The position numbers and the translations under genes are program-made. A stretch of 7,830 bases of DNA, from assembly GCA_030745955.1 (NCBI GenBank), contig JASLNQ010000095.1, forward strand, positions 1 to 7,830. Reading direction: 5' to 3'. Numbering within the stretch: position 1 is the stretch's first letter; every line of letters starts with the position of its first letter. The notes below the pieces were generated by a model. The model made no database searches. It worked only from the letters and a program-made list of their open reading frames with translations, and had not been told where the DNA came from. This DNA comes from Dehalococcoidia bacterium. Lineage in GTDB: Bacteria; Chloroflexota; Dehalococcoidia; UBA1151; UBA1328. Below, piece after piece: positions 1-6,015 of the stretch.

Positions 1-47
1 ACCGAAGTGGAGGGATCTCGATGGGTTCAGTTATCGATAAAGTTCAG

Positions 48-121
48 GGTGTTCGCTGCTTCGCGACACCGCCCCGGGTCCCTCAACTCCGCGGACTTCG
101 CTCGGGACGCGGTGGGGCGTC
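48..121. repeat. overlapping imperfect palindromes downstream of the LAL regulator gene
   Basis: Two inverted repeats overlap here. At 48-70, GGTGTTCGC pairs with GCGACACC across a six-base loop, with one bulged T. At 65-82 against 104-121, 14 of 18 positions are Watson-Crick pairs, including an uninterrupted GTCCC/GGGAC core (78-82 with 104-108). The 21-base loop contains the palindrome CCGCGG (89-94). The structure starts 34 bases past the stop of the minus-strand regulator, so it could act as a terminator or mRNA 3'-end structure. It lacks a strong U-tract; only a short CTTTA run follows on the minus strand. The 'CTTCGCTCGGGAC' wording is like dispersed intergenic palindromes in many genomes, but no second copy lies in this window, so calling it a repeat family is inference. 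Confidence 0.45.
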
Positions 122-155
122 GATCCAAGCCTGGTAGCCGCCAGCGGAACTGCGG

Positions 156-1187
156 CTAGACGATGCCTAGCTGGCGGACCCTGGCGACTGCCTGGGTACG
201 GTTGTGGACATCGAGTTTGCGATAGGTCCGGTTGATGTGAGTCTTGATGGTGCTCACTGAAACGACCAGGTGCTCAGCGATTTCCTGGTTGGTCATTCCC
301 GCTGTTATGAGGCGGAGGACCTCAACCTCCCGTTCCGACAGCGGTTCGGCCAGGCCGGTGATGGCGGCAGCCGGAAAATCGGCGGAGGCGGGCTGGGCCG
401 GTGTCTCGAAGGCGTTCAGTAACCGCCGGGTGTAGTCACCGCCGATGCCACCGGCAGCCGCGTGCTGAAGGAGGCTGCGCATTGGTTCGCCCTCGTCAAC
501 AAACGTTCGCTGGTAGCCCTGCGGTCCGGCCATGGTCAGTGCACGTTCCAGCGGGGCGAGACCTGCGGGGATGTCGTTCTGCGCCTCACACGCCAGCGCC
601 TGTTGCACCAGGATTTCGATGACGCTCCCAGTCCGTTCAAACTTTTCGGCAGCCTCCAGGAGGCGAGCCAGGAGTCCAGCGGCATCATGGATCAGGCCAC
701 TTGCCTGCTCGGTGTCAGGGTCGCTCTTGTATCGGGCGATAAGTACTCTCGCCAGCGTGATGTGCTCGAATTCCTGCGGATAGCTGATCTCGTCATCTGC
801 CGAAAAGCCTTGCTCGCGTACCCAGTCCATGGCCTCGGTCAGCCTGCCCTGTGCTACCAGTACTTTCGCCTTCAATGCGGATACCGGGCGCAGGTTCGGA
901 GTAGCAGACTTGACGAACCTGCGTTCGGCTTCAAGCAGCATGTCGAAAGCACCTTCGAGATCACGTTCAGCCTGCTTGATCCTGGCCTGTGCGATGTAGC
1001 GACGGTGGTGGTTTTCAGGTATTGCGGCGAGTTCACCCAGTTCTTCGCTCTTCGACAGGCTCTGCCGGGCTGCCTCCATATCGCCATGTTCGTACTGCAA
1101 TTCGCTCAGTCCCACGAACAGGTCGGGCGTTCCCAGGTACACAGGCTCGCCGTGGTCTATGGAGATCTTTATAGACCACTCGTACAC
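156..1187 (-). CDS. C-terminal part of the LAL regulator: TPR repeats and LuxR helix-turn-helix
   Basis: This is the continuation of the same reading frame after the amber codon. It holds TPR-like helices, including DLFVGLSELQYEHGDMEAA, a family signature, and KVLVAQGRLTEAM. It ends in a complete LuxR/GerE DNA-binding domain over the last 61 or so residues. That domain begins LSEREVEVLRLI and has the recognition helix region VSVSTIKTHINRTYRKL. The GTG at 1185-1187 is the first usable start after the stop, but the only purine-rich stretch (GAAAGG) abuts it with no spacing, so independent initiation looks poor. By position it is codons 583-925 of the parent gene, not a separate response regulator: it has no receiver domain. 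If it were made alone it would be a DNA-binding fragment without the ATPase switch. The stop is TAG at 156-158. Confidence 0.8.
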   Translation of the reverse strand: MYEWSIKISIDHGEPVYLGTPDLFVGLSELQYEHGDMEAARQSLSKSEELGELAAIPENHHRRYIAQARIKQAERDLEGAFDMLLEAERRFVKSATPNLRPVSALKAKVLVAQGRLTEAMDWVREQGFSADDEISYPQEFEHITLARVLIARYKSDPDTEQASGLIHDAAGLLARLLEAAEKFERTGSVIEILVQQALACEAQNDIPAGLAPLERALTMAGPQGYQRTFVDEGEPMRSLLQHAAAGGIGGDYTRRLLNAFETPAQPASADFPAAAITGLAEPLSEREVEVLRLITAGMTNQEIAEHLVVSVSTIKTHINRTYRKLDVHNRTQAVARVRQLGIV

Positions 1188-1211
1188 CCTTTCGGCCTCG
1201 CGGAGACGCCC

Positions 1212-1214
1212 CTA
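1212..1214 (-). other. in-frame amber codon interrupting the LAL gene
   Basis: The plus strand reads CTA, which is TAG on the coding strand. It sits between ...ANIRVA and GRLREAERVYEWS, and the protein pattern continues in the same frame without any gap. The following base is G, which does not resemble well-known readthrough contexts such as UAG followed by CAR-YYA. Reversion of a single base (A to G at 1214 on the plus strand) would restore CAG, glutamine. Confidence 0.85.
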
Positions 1215-2933
1215 TGCCACCCTGATGTTGGCCAGGACATACTCGCCGCTAACCTCGATATCAGTGTCCCCGACCATTCGCAGGGTAGCTATCCCATCGG
1301 TAAACGCCCCATGGGCCGCCTCGAGATCGCCGTTTGTCCAGTACGAGATACCCGAAAACGCGGTTGCGGCCCCGCGCCAGAAATAGTCGTCCTCTTGCAG
1401 GTGATCAAGTGCCTGCCGGGCGTAGTTCAGGGTGCCTGCTGTATCGCCGAGGGCCCCGGCCTGGAAGGCCCGGACAACGGCTATCGATCCCGGGAGTGAC
1501 CGGAAAGCCTTCTCGTCCACAATCACGATTTCGGGTGTTGAGTCACCCGATCGCCCGCCCGCGTCCACCGGGATGTCCAGCAATCGCTCTGCGTCCCTGA
1601 GGAGGTCCTCGGCAACGTCAAGGCTGATGTAATTCAGCGCGATAAAGGCGTAGTAAACGGTCAGCACGGGCCGGGCGCGGAGCACATCTTCAGGCAGCTG
1701 TTTAAACCACTCGATCAGCGTGGGCTCCTCGCACCTGCTTACCATCGCCATCGTTTCCAGCTCCATAACGGCCGCAGCACGGTCGAAGTCCCCGCCGGCG
1801 AGGGCATGGCGGACTACGTCGGCAGGTAGACCGTTGGTGGCGTACCAGTCACCCGCCTGCCGATGCAGGGCTGAGAGGCTGCCGGGGTGTTCTTCCCTCA
1901 GGCGCGAGAAGAGCACTTCTCCGAACAGGTGGTGATAGCGGTACCACTGGCGGTTGCCGTCGAGCGGGACGAGGAACAGGTTGCCCCGTTCGAGGGTTTC
2001 CAGCATCTGTTTTCCGTCCTGCTGTCCGGTGACGTTGTCGCACAGGGGGCCGCTCAAGCGGTCGAGGACAGAGGTCTGGAGCAAGAAGCTGCGGATACGT
2101 TCAGGTTGACGCTGCAGGACTTCTTCGACGAGATAGTCAACGATGTACCGGTCGTCTCCGGTGAAGGCGCTGATGAATCCGGAGACGTCGTCCCGACCCT
2201 GCATCGAGAGCGCCGCCAGCTGGAGTCCTGCGATCCAGCCTTCGGTCCGTGTCTCAAGGGCTGCCATGTGTTCTGGTGACAGCTCGAGGTCCATAACGTC
2301 ACTGAGGAAATCGGCTGCCTCGTCAGCGGTGAAGCGCAGGTCGGGTGCCCGCAGTTCAACCGATTCACCACGCCCGCGGAGGCGAATCAACGGCAGGGGC
2401 GGGTCGGAGCGGCTGGCGATGACGAGATGCATCTGCGGCGGCATGTGCTCGAGGAGAAAGGCGGTTGCGCTGTGAACAGGTGGGGCGTCGATGACATGGA
2501 AGTCGTCGAGGATCAGCGCGAAGTCGTCTTCGATCGCATTGATTTCGTTGATCAGGGTCGTCAGGACCAGCTCTACGGGTGGCGTCGGTGACGAATGCAG
2601 CTGGGAGAGGGCGCGTGCGCCCACACCGTCGCGGACGGTCTGCAGTGCGGCGATGAAGTAGGCCCAAAACAGCGAGGGATCGTTATCGCCCGGATCGAGC
2701 GAGACCCATGCTGCGGGCCGTTGGTTGGCCGACGCCGCCAGCCACTCTGCGAGCAGGGTGCTTTTGCCAAAACCTGCTGGTGCGGAGACGAGGGTCAGCT
2801 TGCGATTGGCCCCTTGCCCCAGGCGTTCGATCAGTCTCGGGCGTGACACCAGGCCGGGACGCCACCGCGGGGCGTAGAGCTTGGTTTCAAGCAGCGGGCT
2901 TGCTGTGACTGTTTGTGCTGGCGATTCGACCAT
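1212..2933 (-). CDS. N-terminal part of the LAL regulator: STAND ATPase and start of the TPR region
   Basis: This 573-residue stretch carries the signal-sensing ATPase of a MalT-type regulator. Visible motifs are the family opening LLETKLYAP (residues 15-22 or so), a Walker A APAGFGKST (51-59), a Walker B LILDDFH (about 140-146), the ASRSDPPLPL sensor-like segment (173-182) and TEGWIAGLQLAALS (230-243) of the arginine/GxP-like helical region. A winged-helix segment follows, with YRYHHLFGEVL, which is typical of LALs, and then helical repeats up to the TAG. If translated alone it would bind and hydrolyse ATP but have no DNA-binding domain. In intact family members, inducer and ATP binding drive oligomerisation and activation of target promoters. 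The frame stays open upstream as far as 3590, but that extension runs antisense to the GNAT gene and has no family similarity, so I reject it. Confidence 0.82.
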   Translation of the reverse strand: MVESPAQTVTASPLLETKLYAPRWRPGLVSRPRLIERLGQGANRKLTLVSAPAGFGKSTLLAEWLAASANQRPAAWVSLDPGDNDPSLFWAYFIAALQTVRDGVGARALSQLHSSPTPPVELVLTTLINEINAIEDDFALILDDFHVIDAPPVHSATAFLLEHMPPQMHLVIASRSDPPLPLIRLRGRGESVELRAPDLRFTADEAADFLSDVMDLELSPEHMAALETRTEGWIAGLQLAALSMQGRDDVSGFISAFTGDDRYIVDYLVEEVLQRQPERIRSFLLQTSVLDRLSGPLCDNVTGQQDGKQMLETLERGNLFLVPLDGNRQWYRYHHLFGEVLFSRLREEHPGSLSALHRQAGDWYATNGLPADVVRHALAGGDFDRAAAVMELETMAMVSRCEEPTLIEWFKQLPEDVLRARPVLTVYYAFIALNYISLDVAEDLLRDAERLLDIPVDAGGRSGDSTPEIVIVDEKAFRSLPGSIAVVRAFQAGALGDTAGTLNYARQALDHLQEDDYFWRGAATAFSGISYWTNGDLEAAHGAFTDGIATLRMVGDTDIEVSGEYVLANIRVA

Positions 2934-3218
2934 GTGCGAATTATGCACTCTCGCATTTCTCTGCGGTCGGGGTGTCGTGATCCCGATAAGGGAACTAGAA
3001 TACCGGCACCGGGGGAATTCGACGAGTTGCGCAGCCAGGTGGAACGTTGCCCCATGCTGCCGTGGCGTTGCTAAACCGTGGATCGAGACTTGTCCACCTG
3101 TCCCGGTTGTCCAGCTACAAATGAGCCTCCCCCGGAACCTGATGCAAACCAGTTCATGCCATAAACAAACCATCACCTGTAGCGCGGTACGAGCGAACGT
3201 CCATGTAACTTCGGGGTC
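2934..3218. promoter_or_regulatory. divergent intergenic region between the LAL regulator and the GNAT gene
   Basis: These 285 bases should hold the promoters of both divergent genes. I find no convincing -35/-10 pair on either strand. What is visible: three TGTCC pentamers at 3091-3095, 3099-3103 and 3108-3112, spaced 8 and 9 bases; a TCGGG/CCCGA inverted repeat (2968-2972 with 2982-2986); and TGCGA/TCGCA (2935-2939 with 2951-2955) immediately before the regulator's ATG. LAL regulators of the MalT type bind short asymmetric boxes repeated in the same direction, so the TGTCC series is the best operator candidate. This assignment is inference. Confidence 0.4.
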
Positions 3219-3722
3219 ATGGAATTCACAGTAATCAATGCTGATGTTGCCCGGCAGGCCGGGCAGGTTTTCACAGACAAATATCAGCTCCGCAAGGCGT
3301 CGGAGGACACCCTGAATGCCGACCTGGCGAATCCTGATCTTAACAACACCGAGCAGGTTTCGCGCCTGGTTGTCGAATGGGCAGGTGATGGTGCCTCGGT
3401 CGCCGCGCACCAGGACGGCGTGCTGCGGGGGTTCATGGTGGGCCGGTTCATCGAGTTCTTGCACGCCTGCAGAGCTTTCTACGTTCCGGAGTGGGGTCTT
3501 GGCGTCAACGCCGACAATCCCCAGCGGCTGATTGGTCAGATGTACGCATGGCTGACCCGTAGTGGACAGCTTGATGGTTCGACCCTGCACGCGCTAACCG
3601 TGTTTTCGGCAGATCGCGACATCACCGATTTTCAGACCGCCAATGTCGAGGGCGCAGGGTTCTGGCTGGGATCCGGATTCAGGCCCGTCCTGACGACACT
3701 GGCGCGAAGGATCAGCGGGTAG
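3219..3722 (+). CDS. GNAT-like acetyltransferase (single domain, degenerate CoA loop)
   Basis: This 167-residue cytoplasmic protein has the outline of a GNAT domain. The segment VAAHQDGVLRGFMVGR (about residues 61-76) fits the beta-hairpin 'own-value/environment' strands common in GNATs. YVPEWGLGV (88-96) leads into a helix with QRLIGQMYAWL. The C-terminus GFWLGSGFRPVL (147-158) is the usual closing GNAT motif, in which a FW...GF element precedes the last strand. The classic acetyl-CoA pyrophosphate loop (Q/R-x-x-G-x-G/A) appears only as R103-L-I-G-Q-M, so activity is uncertain. The ATG at 3219 is preceded only by a weak GGGG. The gene is divergent from the LAL regulator and 123 bases upstream of the TIM-barrel gene on the same strand, so cotranscription is possible. 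It ends in TAG. No substrate can be inferred. Confidence 0.68.
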   Translation: MEFTVINADVARQAGQVFTDKYQLRKASEDTLNADLANPDLNNTEQVSRLVVEWAGDGASVAAHQDGVLRGFMVGRFIEFLHACRAFYVPEWGLGVNADNPQRLIGQMYAWLTRSGQLDGSTLHALTVFSADRDITDFQTANVEGAGFWLGSGFRPVLTTLARRISG

Positions 3723-3737
3723 CGCCGGAAGAATCGT

Positions 3738-3774
3738 CGCAGTCGATTACAATCACGGATGACCGATTACTGCG
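3738..3774. promoter_or_regulatory. paired CGATTAC repeats inside an inverted repeat, with a possible -10 box
   Basis: CGATTAC occurs at 3744-3750 and 3764-3770, exactly 20 bases (about two helical turns) apart. The pair is framed by CGCAGT (3738-3743) and its reverse complement ACTGCG (3769-3774). TACAAT at 3748-3753 matches a sigma-70 -10 box at five of six positions, but no good -35 lies at the right distance. The site is 72-108 bases upstream of the TIM-barrel start codon, a sensible place for a promoter or operator. It may equally be the hairpin ending the GNAT transcript, although no U-tract follows. Confidence 0.3.
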
Positions 3775-3845
3775 AAGCCCGCAGTGCGTCCGGCCCAACC
3801 GAGACGTACAACTCGAAATCACGCCCGAGGGCCAGGAAACACCCC

Positions 3846-4862
3846 ATGACAATCGAGAGCAGAGTGCAACCAATCCCGACCACCAGGCTGGGCAATATCG
3901 ATTTTCCGCGGCTTGTCATGGGCCTGCACCCGTACGACGGCGTTTCGTACCAGGACACCGAGCGGGACGCGGAAAACCTGGAGGCTTTCGGGCGGGTGAG
4001 CCCGGTCGCCGATGTGCTGCGGCATGCGGTTGAAAATTTCGGCTTCAGCGTCACCCAGGTCGACCACATGATCCCGGAGCTGAACCGGCTCCACCTACAG
4101 GCCATCTGGGAAACCGAACGCCTGCTGAATACCGAGATCGGCCTGCTCGCTTATATCCTCATCCCGATCTCAATGAACGGCGAAGTCGTCTCGTACACCG
4201 AGCGGGCGCACTCCACGCTGTACGGTTATGACCTTGCCGCCGTCGGTGAGGAGGCGTACCTGGCGCAGGTGGCCAAGGACGAGATACTCCGGTACACGGT
4301 TGGGGGCGATCTCAAGAACCTGGTTACCCCGAAGACCGTTGAGCCGTACAGCCGGACCGAAGCCGAGAATTTTTCCATTGACTACTCGGTACTCGAGCAG
4401 TACCTGGGGTTCTTCGCCGGGTGCAATATCCTTGTGGCCGATCCGGGAGCTGAGATCGATCTGCTCGCAGCGGTCGGGCGGTTCGACCTGGTACGCGAGT
4501 ACATGGCCTTCCTGCGCACCCGCTTCGACACCATAATCAGCAGTGTCCACCACGCCGGGATCACGATCCCGCTGCTCGAAGAAAACAACATCGATGTTGA
4601 CGGCTATATCGTCCCGGTCAACCAGCCGGGTATGTACATGTTCCCGACGCAGGAGAGGGTGATCGATGCGGTCCGCCAGACCAGCAAACCGGTGATCTGC
4701 ATTAAGCCCATGGCCGGTGGACGTTATCTTGGGGCGAAGGCCTTCGAGTTCGTGCTGAACGAGGTCGGGGTCGACTCGTGCATGTTCGGGATGGGCAGTA
4801 TCGAGCAGGTAACCGAAACCGCGACCGCCGCCCGATCAGTGCTGGGACTTACGAGTCAGTAA
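3846..4862 (+). CDS. uncharacterised TIM-barrel protein, aldo/keto-reductase-like
   Basis: This is a 338-residue soluble protein that I cannot assign to a named family. The first strand, TTRLGNIDFPRLVMGLHPYDG (about residues 12-32), resembles the opening of aldo/keto reductases. The C-terminal third is the most telling: a HHAG segment (about 235-238), then GYIVPVN (253-259), KPVICIKPMAGGRYLG (281-296), and MFGMGSIEQVTET (313-325). This follows the order of the last AKR strands and the nucleotide-binding end of that barrel. The middle (residues 50-180) is not AKR-like and I cannot place the AKR catalytic D-Y-K-H tetrad, so it may be a non-reductase or a divergent branch. The start at 3846 has AGGAA at 3834-3838, seven bases away; the in-frame ATG at 3759 would add a low-complexity leader and has no such site. 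It converges with the amidohydrolase, 87 bases apart. There is no signal peptide or membrane segment. Confidence 0.82.
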   Translation: MTIESRVQPIPTTRLGNIDFPRLVMGLHPYDGVSYQDTERDAENLEAFGRVSPVADVLRHAVENFGFSVTQVDHMIPELNRLHLQAIWETERLLNTEIGLLAYILIPISMNGEVVSYTERAHSTLYGYDLAAVGEEAYLAQVAKDEILRYTVGGDLKNLVTPKTVEPYSRTEAENFSIDYSVLEQYLGFFAGCNILVADPGAEIDLLAAVGRFDLVREYMAFLRTRFDTIISSVHHAGITIPLLEENNIDVDGYIVPVNQPGMYMFPTQERVIDAVRQTSKPVICIKPMAGGRYLGAKAFEFVLNEVGVDSCMFGMGSIEQVTETATAARSVLGLTSQ

Positions 4863-4949
4863 TCCGGGATGCGGACGCGAGATTCATCTGGGCATTTGAC
4901 GGTACGGATGGTGAGATCAGCAGTCTTCCGTGCGCCGGTCAGAAGGTGC

Positions 4950-5969
4950 CTATGCCTGCTGGCCGGGAGCGAGCCGGTACGTCCGGACCGCGGTGTCTCT
5001 GAACAGGGCCGCACGCTCTGCCGGTGAAAAGTCTCTGGCGATGCGTTTGAAGGTGTTCCACAGCACCGTGTACGAAACCGACACCTTATCGACCGGGAAG
5101 TTGCTTTCGAACATGCATCGGTTCACCCCGAGCGATTCGATGCAGTGGTTGTAGTAGGGAGCCATTACCTCTGCCAGCTCTTTCGAGGTTGCCGGTGTGT
5201 CACGCTCGTGCCATTCGAAACCGCCGATGGGCATTCCGAATCCACCCAGCTTGATGACGACGTTCGGGCAGGTGGCAAGTTCGGTGATGCCTTTCTTCCA
5301 GACCTGGACCACTTCCTCCCGCCTCCCGGCGTATGGTCCGATTCCGAGCGGTCCGGCGATATGGTCGAGGATAATCGGCACGTTCGGAAAGGCCCTCGCA
5401 AGGTCTACCAGTTCGAGCAGTTGCGTGTGGAAAAGCCATGCGTCGAAGCTGAGCCCAAGTTTTTCTAGCGAACTGAAGCCCATCCGGAATTTTGGGTCAC
5501 CCAGCAGGCCCCGTGGTGGGTTCTTGTAGGAACCGATATCGGGGCTCTCATCCCAGCAGGAGGATTGACGAATCCCGCGGAACCGGTTTCGGCTGGTTTC
5601 GATGTGCGACTCGAGCACTTCGGTGACCCTGTCGCCCAGTGTGAGATCGGCGTAGCCGACAATTCCGGCAGCTACTTTTGTATCGCCATAATTACCGCTC
5701 GCACTTTGTGCGGCGATGCCGTTTACGAACTCCGTTTCGCCTACCGGGCGCGTGTTTTCGGGACCCTCTTTCCTGTACATCGAGCTGCACTCAACGAAGA
5801 CGGTTTCAGTGATCCGGTGACCGCCGCCTATGTCTTCCAGCAACTCATCGAGCATGTAACGGGAGTCGGGGCGGTCCCAGAGATGATGATGCGGGTCGCA
5901 GATCGGCAGGTCGGGGTCGATCGGATCTTCTGTTGTCTGTGCCAGCCAGGCTGCACGTTCGCTCGTCAT
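4950..5969 (-). CDS. amidohydrolase family protein (COG3618 / Amidohydro_2, lactonase-like)
   Basis: This 339-residue TIM-barrel hydrolase belongs to the amidohydrolase superfamily branch that includes fuconolactonase and pyrone-dicarboxylate lactonase. The first strand carries ICDPHHHLWD (about residues 23-32), with the H-x-H pair at H27 and H29. Further conserved points are RFRGIRQ (129-135), H181 in FHTQLLEL, ILDHIAGP (200-207) with H203, a VVIKLGG strand (237-243), and ESNFPVDK (288-295), which supplies the catalytic aspartate D294. The length is normal and the gene looks complete. The ATG at 5967-5969 has GGGAA just upstream with about five bases of spacing. It lies 46 bases downstream of the end of the minus-strand TPR regulator, so the two may share a transcript. 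Family members hydrolyse lactones or amide-like bonds in sugar or aromatic-acid catabolism; the substrate here is not readable. Confidence 0.9.
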   Translation of the reverse strand: MTSERAAWLAQTTEDPIDPDLPICDPHHHLWDRPDSRYMLDELLEDIGGGHRITETVFVECSSMYRKEGPENTRPVGETEFVNGIAAQSASGNYGDTKVAAGIVGYADLTLGDRVTEVLESHIETSRNRFRGIRQSSCWDESPDIGSYKNPPRGLLGDPKFRMGFSSLEKLGLSFDAWLFHTQLLELVDLARAFPNVPIILDHIAGPLGIGPYAGRREEVVQVWKKGITELATCPNVVIKLGGFGMPIGGFEWHERDTPATSKELAEVMAPYYNHCIESLGVNRCMFESNFPVDKVSVSYTVLWNTFKRIARDFSPAERAALFRDTAVRTYRLAPGQQA

Positions 5970-6015
5970 GTTTTTCCCATCTACCGGGGTTGAATCTCTG
6001 CGCCCGGGGCTTCAC

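Larger units (their letters stand above)
156..2933 (-). pseudogene. MalT-like LAL/LuxR transcriptional regulator interrupted by an in-frame amber codon
   Basis: This is the whole locus of a large ATP-binding LuxR regulator (LAL, MalT type): N-terminal STAND ATPase, central TPR-like helical repeats, C-terminal LuxR helix-turn-helix. The two open stretches on either side of 1212-1214 are in the same frame, and together they give about 925 codons, a normal LAL length of roughly 900. The break is codon 574, TAG, in the context GTG GCA TAG GGG CGT. A sister helical repeat in the same protein has GCA CAG GGC at 846-854, encoding VAQGRL, so TAG most likely replaces CAG (one C-to-T change). TAG is also the normal stop of this gene (156-158), of the GNAT gene and of the amidohydrolase, so amber is not a sense codon here. 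Start: the ATG at 2931-2933 lies about a dozen residues before the conserved LLETKLYAP opening, as in the family, although no clear Shine-Dalgarno precedes it. Whether the gene is dead, expressed as two parts, or wrongly sequenced cannot be told from the sequence. Confidence 0.8.

Noticed and set aside
1212..1214. Amber codon as pyrrolysine or reassigned sense codon
   Set aside because: TAG is the natural stop of three genes in the window, and a glutamine is expected at this place.
462..1499. A 345-codon plus-strand open frame opposite the LAL gene
   Set aside because: It crosses both LAL fragments antisense, has no recognisable domain, and is explained by codon bias on the opposite strand.
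2934..3590. Upstream extension of the LAL reading frame by 219 codons
   Set aside because: It runs antisense through the GNAT gene, lacks family similarity, and the conserved LAL N-terminus starts right after the ATG at 2933.
3759..3845. Earlier in-frame ATG at 3759 for the TIM-barrel gene
   Set aside because: It adds a low-complexity charged leader without family similarity, whereas the ATG at 3846 has an AGGAA at good spacing.
4900..4938. Possible bidirectional terminator between the convergent genes
   Set aside because: Only ACGGA/TCCGT plus CGG/CCG pair, with an uneven internal loop, an 18-base loop and no U-tract.
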